In this document: in pieces, positions 13,585-19,516 of the stretch | How the letters are laid out: each line of letters starts with the position of its first letter | Numbering within the stretch: position 1 is the stretch's first letter | Assembly: GCA_003543035.1 (NCBI GenBank) | Contig: DPJL01000416.1 | Coordinates: forward strand, 9,194-28,709 | Length of the DNA: 19,516 nt | Direction of reading: 5' to 3' | Source of the DNA: Micromonosporaceae bacterium | GTDB taxonomy: Bacteria > Actinomycetota > Actinomycetes > Mycobacteriales > Micromonosporaceae | Notes under the pieces: model-generated | Seen by the model: only the letters and a program-made list of their open reading frames with translations | Told to the model about the DNA's origin: nothing | Databases searched by the model: none | Position numbers and translations under genes: made by a program

Positions 13585-15035
13585 TAGGCGGCTCTCCAAA
13601 GTCGGATCTGAGCATAGGAACGCCATGGCCGCCAGCTTTCGGCGTGCTTGGCAAGCTCCTTAGGATTGGTGGGCAGACCGAGCTTGGCTGCTCCGTGCAG
13701 CGAGCCGAGATCGGTCGGCAGAAACACATCCGGGTCGCCGAGGGCTCGCAAAGCGATGTAGCCGGCGGTCCACTCACCCACCCCCGGCAGCTCCAACAGC
13801 GCGGCTCGGGTGGCCGCCCGATCGCTGCCACTGTCCAGGGTCAGGCCGTCGAGGATGGCGCGAGCCAAGGTGCGCAACGTTTCCCGGCGCCTTGTGGGCA
13901 TGGCGAAGGCGGTGTCGGGCAACTCCAGCAACTCCTCCGGGGTGGGGAAGTAGTGGGTGGTCGGCGCCATTTCGGGGAAATGGTCCCCTCCCGGCGAGTC
14001 GATCGCGCCATTTCCCCGAATTGGCGCCGCCGTAGCCGAAGTACGCAGTCGGGAAAGGACGGTCCGGGCGCCGGAGACGCTGATCTGCTGGCCCACAATC
14101 GCTCTGACCGCGGCTTCGAAGCCATCCACGGCACGGGGAAGGCGTACCCCCGGATGATTTTCAATCGAGTCGGCAAGTGCGCTGTCCGCTGCCAGGGCGG
14201 CGTCCACAGCCGTGGGATCGGCGTCCAGATCGAGCAGTCGGCGGCACCGGGCCACTGCCGGAGTGAGATCGCGGACGTCGGTCAGGCTGATTGTGGCGGC
14301 GATGTGGTCATCGGCCGAGCTGAGCGTGACCGTCCCCGGGCCGTGCGGCAACCGCAGGGTCCGCCGATACTGACCGTCCTGATAGGACTCAATGCCCGGG
14401 ATCGACCGTGCGCCAAGAAATTCGAAGAGGGTCTCGGCGTCCAGCGGCGCACGGTAGCTGAGCTTCAGCGAAATCGCCCCGTCCACCTGAGCCGGCGCTC
14501 GGCGCAAAGACGACGGCACCACACCGTAGACCTCACGGAAGGTGTCGTTGAATTGGCGAACGCTGCCGAAGCCGGCCGCGAACGCGATCTCGGCCAAACC
14601 CATACCGGTCTTGGCAATCAGGGTCTTGGCCGTTTGAGCTCGCTGAGCGCGGGCCAATGCCAGCGGCCCTGCCCCGAGCTCATCGGTGAGCAGCCGATTC
14701 AGGTGCCGCTCGGTGTAGCCGAGGCGCGAAGCGAGCTCGGGCACTCCACCCCGGTCCACCACGCCATCGTTGATAAGCCGCACCGCGCGTGCCGTCAGAT
14801 CCGCTCGCACGTCCCATTGTGGGGAACCCGGCACTGCGTCAGGAGCACAACGGCGGCAGGCACGGAACCCGGCCTTCGAAGCGGCGGCAACACTCGGGAA
14901 GTAGCGGACGTTCTCCCGCTTCGGGGTGCGGGCCGGGCAGGATGGACGGCAATAAATTCCCGTCGATGTCACGCCGACCCAGAACCGCCCGTCGAAGCGC
15001 CGATCCCTGCTGCTTATCGCTGGATAAAGGTCCAC
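13584..15035 (-). CDS. alkA: Ada-AlkA fusion: methylphosphotriester-sensing AraC regulator plus 3-methyladenine DNA glycosylase
   Basis: Protein of 483 aa in three parts. The N-terminal Ada zinc domain has Cys29, Cys33, Cys60 and Cys63; one would accept methyl groups from DNA phosphotriesters. An AraC-type helix-turn-helix follows (about 80-178, ending in FREVYGVVPSSLR). The AlkA part starts near 188, with a helix-hairpin-helix LPGVGEWTAGYIALR (417-431) and catalytic Asp442 in FLPTDLG. It both senses alkylation and removes 3-methyladenine, and probably activates its own operon with ogt. The start is GTG at 15035. Odd feature: codons about 336-358 are made of a 66-bp inverted repeat (13963-14028), lengthening the loop before THYFPTPEEL without breaking the frame. 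Confidence 0.94.
   Translation of the reverse strand: MDLYPAISSRDRRFDGRFWVGVTSTGIYCRPSCPARTPKRENVRYFPSVAAASKAGFRACRRCAPDAVPGSPQWDVRADLTARAVRLINDGVVDRGGVPELASRLGYTERHLNRLLTDELGAGPLALARAQRAQTAKTLIAKTGMGLAEIAFAAGFGSVRQFNDTFREVYGVVPSSLRRAPAQVDGAISLKLSYRAPLDAETLFEFLGARSIPGIESYQDGQYRRTLRLPHGPGTVTLSSADDHIAATISLTDVRDLTPAVARCRRLLDLDADPTAVDAALAADSALADSIENHPGVRLPRAVDGFEAAVRAIVGQQISVSGARTVLSRLRTSATAAPIRGNGAIDSPGGDHFPEMAPTTHYFPTPEELLELPDTAFAMPTRRRETLRTLARAILDGLTLDSGSDRAATRAALLELPGVGEWTAGYIALRALGDPDVFLPTDLGSLHGAAKLGLPTNPKELAKHAESWRPWRSYAQIRLWRAA
13963..14028. repeat. In-frame palindromic element within ada-alkA (REPIN-like geometry)
   Basis: Terminal inverted repeats of 21 bp (13963-13983 and 14008-14028) match at 20 of 21 positions around a 24-nt spacer. 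Inside each arm is a 17-nt unit, CCATTTCGGGGAAATGG (13967-13983) or CCATTTCCCCGAATTGG (14008-14024), that is itself a 7-bp arm, 3-nt loop, 7-bp arm palindrome. The 66-bp length equals 22 codons, so the reading frame of the glycosylase is kept. Local GC is lower than in the surrounding gene. No second copy was seen in this window. Confidence 0.85.
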
Positions 15036-15108
15036 GTCGGCAAGTCTGCTCCGGCCCGGAGGCGGTTGCTAGCGGTTTTCGGACGCGACGCTAAGAGCCA
15101 TAAAGTGG

Positions 15109-15142
15109 GCCGCGCGGCCCCTGCCAACTGGGACCGCGCGGC
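15109..15142 (-). terminator. Probable stem-loop terminator downstream of the epoxide hydrolase gene
   Basis: A 13-bp stem (15109-15121 with 15130-15142, one G-A position that pairs as G-U in one orientation) closes an 8-nt loop, 24 nt past the epoxide hydrolase stop. The proximal arm also belongs to a perfect 14-bp palindrome, GGGCCGCGCGGCCC (15107-15120). There is no long U-tract, only CTTTAT after the stem, which is common for actinobacterial terminators. The rest of the 131-bp gap (15036-15166) shows no gene. Confidence 0.6.
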
Positions 15143-15166
15143 TGTCACCCCTCTACCGCAGCCTGC

Positions 15167-16282
15167 CTAGGGCAGGTTTTGGAAGAAGCTCTTAACATCG
15201 GCTGCCAGCAGCTCGGGTTCCTCCATCGCCGCGAAGTGACCGCCCTTGTCGAAGTCGGTCCAGTGCGTGATGTTGTTCGACTGCTCGCCGAATCGCCTGA
15301 TCGAGACGTCCTCCGCGAAAGCGGCGACCCCGACCGGGACCTGCGACGGCGGCGACCATCCGCCGGCGCCGTGCATGCTCTCGTAGTAGATGTGGGCGGA
15401 TGACGCACCGGTCTGCGTGAGCCAATAGAACATGATGTTTGTCAGCAGGTGATCGCGGCCGACTGCGTCCTCGGGAAGGTCGGCCTTGTGCGTCCACTCC
15501 TTGAACTTCTCGATGATCCAGGCGAGCTGGCCCGCGGGGGAGTCGTTCAGCCCGTAGCCGAGCGTCTGCGGCCGAGTGGCCGAGATCTGGAAGTAGCCGT
15601 TCTGATCCGAGAGGAAGTTCTGCAGCCGCTGCAGACGTCCCTTCTCCACCTCGGTGAGCTCGGCCATGGTTGCCTCATCCACCTCGCCCCACGGGATGAA
15701 CCCGTAGCTCGCGGCGTTCACGTGGATGCCCACCACATGCTCCGCGTCCACCTTGCCCAGCGCGATCGAGATGAACTGGCCGAAGTCGCCCCCTTGGGCG
15801 CCATAGCGTTCGTAGCCAAGTCGGCTCATCAGCTCGGCGTAGGCCTTCGCAATGCGAGTGCTATCCCAGCCCGCTTCGCCGGTCGGGCCGGAGAAGCCGA
15901 AGTTGGGGTGCGCCGGGATCACCAGGTGGAAGTCGTTTGTCAGCAGCGGGATCACGTTGAGGAACTCCACCATCGAGCCGGGCCAGCCATGGCTCAGGAT
16001 CAGCGGGAAGGCGTCCGGATGGGACGATCGCACGTGGGCAAAGTGGATGTTCGCACCGTCGATCTCGGTGGTGAACTGCGGAAGCTCGTTGAGCTCAGCC
16101 TCATGCTTGCGCCAGTCATAAGCGGTGCGCCAATATTCGGCGAGCTCCTTCAAATAGGACACCGGAACTCCGCGGCTCCAGCCGGCATCGGCGATCTCGC
16201 TGGGCCACCGCGTGTTGGCCAGTCGCTGCTTCAGATCGTCGAGGTCTGCCTGCGGAATGTCGATGCGAAATGGCTTGATCAT
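15167..16282 (-). CDS. Epoxide hydrolase (microsomal EPHX1-like alpha/beta-hydrolase)
   Basis: Protein of 371 aa with the N-terminal EHN domain (about 1-110, starting KPFRIDIPQADLDDLKQRL) and an alpha/beta-hydrolase fold. The oxyanion motif HGWPGS (98-103), nucleophile Asp166 in GGDFGQ and His349 in GGHFAAME are present. Glu324 or Asp325 is the likely charge-relay acid. It opens epoxides to diols through an ester intermediate; the substrate cannot be told. No transmembrane anchor is seen, so it is cytosolic, unlike mammalian EPHX1. The ATG at 16282 has GGGAG upstream at good spacing. It is divergent from a TetR gene, with paired operators between them, so it is very likely repressed by that TetR and induced by a ligand. 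Confidence 0.92.
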   Translation of the reverse strand: MIKPFRIDIPQADLDDLKQRLANTRWPSEIADAGWSRGVPVSYLKELAEYWRTAYDWRKHEAELNELPQFTTEIDGANIHFAHVRSSHPDAFPLILSHGWPGSMVEFLNVIPLLTNDFHLVIPAHPNFGFSGPTGEAGWDSTRIAKAYAELMSRLGYERYGAQGGDFGQFISIALGKVDAEHVVGIHVNAASYGFIPWGEVDEATMAELTEVEKGRLQRLQNFLSDQNGYFQISATRPQTLGYGLNDSPAGQLAWIIEKFKEWTHKADLPEDAVGRDHLLTNIMFYWLTQTGASSAHIYYESMHGAGGWSPPSQVPVGVAAFAEDVSIRRFGEQSNNITHWTDFDKGGHFAAMEEPELLAADVKSFFQNLP

Positions 16283-16316
16283 TGGCTCTCCCTTGCCCCA
16301 GGATTTCCAAACTCGT

Positions 16317-16378
16317 GGAACGAAGTGTTCCGTTCTTCTAACTTACCAGAACGGAATACTTCGTTCCAGTGCTAATCT
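16317..16378. promoter_or_regulatory. Paired TetR operators in the epoxide hydrolase/TetR divergent promoter
   Basis: Two 19-bp sites, GGAACGAAGTGTTCCGTTC (16317-16335) and GAACGGAATACTTCGTTCC (16349-16367), are inverted copies with one mismatch, separated by 13 bp. Each contains the dyad GAACG...CGTTC. The extended -10 TGCTAATCT (16370-16378) lies 6 nt before the TetR ATG and directly after the second operator, so the TetR transcript may be leaderless and self-repressed. Centre-to-centre spacing is 32 bp, about three helical turns. Confidence 0.82.
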
Positions 16379-16384
16379 GCCCCC

Positions 16385-17008
16385 ATGACAATGAATGGCC
16401 GCAAGGCGCAAGCCGCGCTCAACGATGAGCGAATCCTCGACGCTGCGCGCGCCGTCTTCATCGCCGACCCGGGTGCGCCCATCTCCGCTGTGGCGGAGCG
16501 GGCAGGCGTCGGCATAAGTGCCCTCTACCGGCGATACCGCAGTAAGGACGAGTTACTCCAGAAGCTGTGCACTGACGCCATCCGCACATATGCCGATATT
16601 GCCGAATCAGCGGCGATGTCGCAAGACGGGCCATGGGAGGTTTTCGTGTCATTCATGCGAGACGCACTGGATGCCCGTTCGGGATCTTTGACGATTCGGC
16701 TGGCCGGACAGTTCACGGTCAGCGAAGAACTGTTGGCCGAGGTGCCAAGAGCATTTGAAAACACTCGGCGAGTACTGGAAAGAGCCAAGACGGCCGGGGA
16801 GGTGCGCTCCGAGATTGAGGTCGGTGACATCTCCCTGTTGCTGGAGCAGTTGCAGGCGGTCGATGTGGGGGATGAATCTCGCACCAGCCAGCTTCGGCAC
16901 AGGTACCTGATGCTGATTCTGGATGGTCTTCATCACGTCTCGGCGGCGAAGCTGCCCGGCCCGGCGCCGACCTGGGACGAGATCGGGAGCCGCTATGACG
17001 CCAAGTAA
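16385..17008 (+). CDS. TetR/AcrR-family transcriptional regulator
   Basis: Repressor of 207 aa. The N-terminal helix-turn-helix spans about 14-58 and includes ILDAARAVFI, AVAERAGVGISALYRRYRSK and DELLQKL. The C-terminal domain (about 70-195) is helical and presumably binds the inducer. It is divergent from the epoxide hydrolase gene with two matching operators in the 102-bp gap, so it most likely represses both. The ATG at 16385 has an extended -10 element 6 nt upstream and no Shine-Dalgarno sequence. ychF follows after 9 nt on the same strand. Confidence 0.92.
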   Translation: MTMNGRKAQAALNDERILDAARAVFIADPGAPISAVAERAGVGISALYRRYRSKDELLQKLCTDAIRTYADIAESAAMSQDGPWEVFVSFMRDALDARSGSLTIRLAGQFTVSEELLAEVPRAFENTRRVLERAKTAGEVRSEIEVGDISLLLEQLQAVDVGDESRTSQLRHRYLMLILDGLHHVSAAKLPGPAPTWDEIGSRYDAK

Positions 17009-17017
17009 GCTCACCTA

Positions 17018-18092
<1,075 letters not shown>

Positions 18093-18103
<11 letters not shown>

Positions 18104-18398
18104 TTTGGGAGTAGATGGCTTCGATCCGTGCAGCCAGGCCAACTTCAGACGGGGTGAGCGCGCTCTCAGATCCACAGCAGACCTTGATCTGAGTGCGGCC
18201 GTCGAGGCGGCGAATGTGGGGCCGGACCCCTAAAGCGTCTGCCGCAACGGTTATCCGCTCGGTCAGCACAGTGTGCTGAGCGTCGTCGAGTTGGAGGGTT
18301 CTTTTGATGCCATCACCATCGCGCATCCAGCCGGGCAGCTGAGAGAATGCCTCGCTGAGGTAATCGTGCCTCTGGCCCCGTTTCCAGACCACGCCCAT
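18093..18398 (-). CDS. Pterin-4a-carbinolamine dehydratase-like protein, catalytic motif degenerate
   Basis: Protein of 101 aa. The pattern of LSEAFSQLPGW, then LTERITVAADALG, then RTQIKVCC and SALTPSEVGLAARIEAI follows the PCD/DCoH fold (EC 4.2.1.96). The usual active-site His-His-Pro is replaced by Val-Arg-Pro-His (in LGVRPHI), so ordinary dehydratase activity is doubtful. It may be a non-catalytic relative. The frame is open upstream to 18560, but the ATG at 18398 has GGAGGT (18403-18408) with 4 nt spacing and begins just before the conserved region. The 3' end overlaps ychF tail to tail by 11 nt. A palindrome at 18448-18466 lies in its upstream region. Confidence 0.72.
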
Positions 18399-18402
18399 CC
18401 GC

Positions 18403-18408
18403 ACCTCC
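18403..18408 (-). promoter_or_regulatory. Ribosome-binding site fixing the start of the pterin-dehydratase-like gene
   Basis: GGAGGT on the minus strand lies 4 nt before the ATG at 18398. It is one of the best Shine-Dalgarno sequences in the window and argues against the longer reading frame that begins at 18560. Confidence 0.7.
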
Positions 18409-18447
18409 AGCGTCGTTGCCGTGTTGTGGCCGAATCTTGTCCGCGCC

Positions 18448-18466
18448 GTCACACAATCGGTGTGAC
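18448..18466. promoter_or_regulatory. Perfect palindrome, candidate operator, between the pterin-dehydratase-like gene and mutT
   Basis: GTCACAC (18448-18454) and GTGTGAC (18460-18466) are perfect inverted arms around AATCG. It lies about 50 nt upstream of the pterin-dehydratase-like start, a typical operator position. The rest of the 280-bp gap 18399-18678 shows no RNA gene or convincing reading frame; a weaker dyad, TTGTGTG with CGCACAA, occurs near 18487-18506. The bound regulator is unknown. Confidence 0.5.
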
Positions 18467-18678
18467 CTATCCTGCCTGCTAACTCGTTGTGTGTCCACGC
18501 GCACAAAACCGACTTCGGGTACTTCGCAGGACGGTGTGTACAGCCAGATTTGGTTGCCACCAGTGGTTTTGGCTCGTCGACGACGCAGCCCTCCTCCGAA
18601 CGGCTGGCTGTCGACTCCTTTCGCCGCCACGCCGTCCCCCAAACGTTTTAGGTGCGTTCATCTGGCACGCTGTCCGCC

Positions 18679-19092
18679 GTGTCTAACTTCACACCATCGG
18701 CGAATTCAGAAATTCGCGTCATCGTCGGGGCTGCGATCGTCGAAGACGGCCGCGTTCTGGCCTGCGAGCGGTCCGAGCCGGCTGAGGTGGCCGGGAAGTG
18801 GGAGTTTCCGGGCGGCAAGGTCGAGCCGGGTGAGACTGAGGAAGAAGCGCTGATTCGCGAGTGTGAAGAGGAACTGGGCGTTGTCGTCACCATCGGCGCC
18901 AGGGTTGGCCAAGATGTCTTGCTGGGCCACGGCCGGGCCGTGCTTCGCGTCTACGCCGCGACCCTCATCAAGGGCACACCAGAGCCCCTTGAACACGCCG
19001 AGCTTCGCTGGCTCACGGCCACGGAGCTGAACACCGTCCCCTGGCTCCCTGCCGACGCTCCAATAGTTGCGGCCCTCCCCGCCCACATGTGA
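18679..19092 (+). CDS. MutT2-like Nudix hydrolase ((deoxy)nucleotide pyrophosphatase)
   Basis: Nudix enzyme of 137 aa. The Nudix box runs from Gly46 to Val68 with Glu52, Arg60, Glu61, Glu64, Glu65 and Gly67 all in register. The sequence around it (LACERSEPAEVAGKWEFPGG) resembles mycobacterial MutT2, which hydrolyses dCTP, 5-methyl-dCTP and 8-oxo-dGTP. The exact substrate here is inferred. An in-frame GTG at 18652 would add nine residues; the GTG at 18679 is preferred because it leaves a normal N-terminus and CACGCT lies 7 nt upstream as a weak -10. It is convergent with sdhB with a 25-nt gap. Confidence 0.9.
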   Translation: MSNFTPSANSEIRVIVGAAIVEDGRVLACERSEPAEVAGKWEFPGGKVEPGETEEEALIRECEEELGVVVTIGARVGQDVLLGHGRAVLRVYAATLIKGTPEPLEHAELRWLTATELNTVPWLPADAPIVAALPAHM

Positions 19093-19117
19093 GCAGAAAG
19101 GGCCGCAACGGGAAAGC

Positions 19118-19516
19118 TCAGTGCTTGTCGGGGTGGTAGTAATTCAGCGACTTCGGGTCCACCGGGAAGGTGATCTCGTCACCGAACGGCGAAGCGGCCG
19201 CTGAGCGGTCCGACAGCATTTCGTTCAGGTTGACGTGGCCCTTGTCGTCCACTGCGGTGGGCATCGGGGGCAGCAGCTCCCGGCTGAAGTTGACCGGCGC
19301 CTTGTCTTCGGCGACCGTAACGTGTCCCGAGTGCACCGACGGGTGCTCCTGAACAAGCGGCGGCATTTGATCACGCCGGAGGATCTTGCGTCCGATTACC
19401 ACGATCGGATCATACCGCCGGTCCACGACGCGTTCCTTCATCGGGACAATCGCGTTGTCCGTGATCTTGATGTGCTCCGGGCACACCTCGGTGCAGCACT
19501 TGGTGATGTTGCAGTA
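19118..19516 (-). CDS. sdhB: Succinate dehydrogenase/fumarate reductase iron-sulfur subunit, C-terminal part (partial at window edge)
   Basis: The frame is open to the last base of the window, so only the C-terminal 132 residues are present; actinobacterial homologues are about 250 aa. The visible part begins with a cysteine cluster, YCNITKCCTEVCPEHI, which supplies ligands to the [3Fe-4S] and [4Fe-4S] centres. It continues with ITDNAIVPMKERVVDRRYDP and a C-terminal tail ending YYHPDKH. These features match the actinobacterial Sdh1-type subunit (M. tuberculosis Rv0247c relatives). It passes electrons from the flavoprotein to the membrane quinone site. The N-terminal [2Fe-2S] domain and probably sdhA lie beyond 19516. 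Confidence 0.9.
   Translation of the reverse strand, partial: YCNITKCCTEVCPEHIKITDNAIVPMKERVVDRRYDPIVVIGRKILRRDQMPPLVQEHPSVHSGHVTVAEDKAPVNFSRELLPPMPTAVDDKGHVNLNEMLSDRSAAASPFGDEITFPVDPKSLNYYHPDKH

Noticed and set aside
13963..14028. The palindrome in ada-alkA as evidence of a pseudogene
   Set aside because: The reading frame is intact through it and all catalytic motifs on both sides are present.
13644..15170. Long plus-strand open frame of 508 codons opposite ada-alkA
   Set aside because: It is a high-GC shadow frame of a well-recognised gene; its translation shows no domain pattern.
18479..18661. Short minus-strand frame of 60 codons and plus-strand frames in the gap before mutT
   Set aside because: They are Arg/Ser-rich, lack a ribosome-binding site and recognisable domains, and overlap one another.

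Overview
The window is chromosomal DNA of a high-GC actinobacterium. The gene set and order (glpX beside a DUF4245 gene, then xseB-xseA, ispH and ychF; an Ada-AlkA fusion beside ogt; a MutT2-like Nudix enzyme; an actinobacterial-type succinate dehydrogenase iron-sulfur subunit) resembles what I recall of the mycobacterial arrangement. The accessory genes (a Streptomyces griseus trypsin-like secreted protease, many TetR regulators) and short leaderless-type promoters suggest a Pseudonocardiaceae-like organism such as Amycolatopsis. That genus-level guess is inference. No rRNA, tRNA, phage, IS element or CRISPR array was seen.

Layout. 44-1811 (+): secreted trypsin-like protease, then a thioredoxin-reductase-like ferredoxin/flavodoxin-NADP reductase. 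1894-3478 (-): PfkB sugar kinase and a TetR regulator, divergent from an atypical NAD-binding SDR (3582-4499, +) across an operator-rich 103-bp promoter region. 4461-6954: DUF4245 membrane protein (-) divergent from glpX (+), which is translationally coupled to a DMT-type transporter. 7113-9537: xseB/xseA (-) divergent from ispH (+) across only 23 bp. 9534-13048 (-): small secreted cysteine-containing protein, RmuC, S10 carboxypeptidase and a receiver-less OmpR-type winged-helix protein. 13081-15035 (-): Ogt and Ada-AlkA alkylation-repair pair. 15167-17008: epoxide hydrolase (-) divergent from its probable TetR repressor (+). 17018-19092: ychF (+), a degenerate pterin-carbinolamine-dehydratase-like gene (-) and a MutT2-like Nudix hydrolase (+). 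19118-19516 (-): the C-terminal part of SdhB, cut by the window edge.

The most unusual content is a set of REPIN-like dyad repeats. Two copies of one ~69-bp repeat sit in opposite orientation at two convergent gene ends (1825-1893 and 6968-7036). A sequence-unrelated element lies in frame inside ada-alkA (13963-14028). All three have the same geometry: a 17-nt palindromic unit (7-bp arm, 3-nt loop, 7-bp arm), a 24-nt spacer, then the inverted 17-nt unit, 58 nt in all. No mobilising transposase is in the window. Further points are two clear TetR operator arrays and a very compact divergent promoter with overlapping -10 elements between xseA and ispH.

Functionally most of the window is housekeeping: gluconeogenesis (GlpX), isoprenoid synthesis (IspH), DNA repair and nucleotide sanitation (ExoVII, RmuC, Ogt, Ada-AlkA, MutT), ribosome-associated ATPase (YchF) and respiration (SdhB). 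Two small TetR-controlled modules, probably for detoxification, are interspersed.
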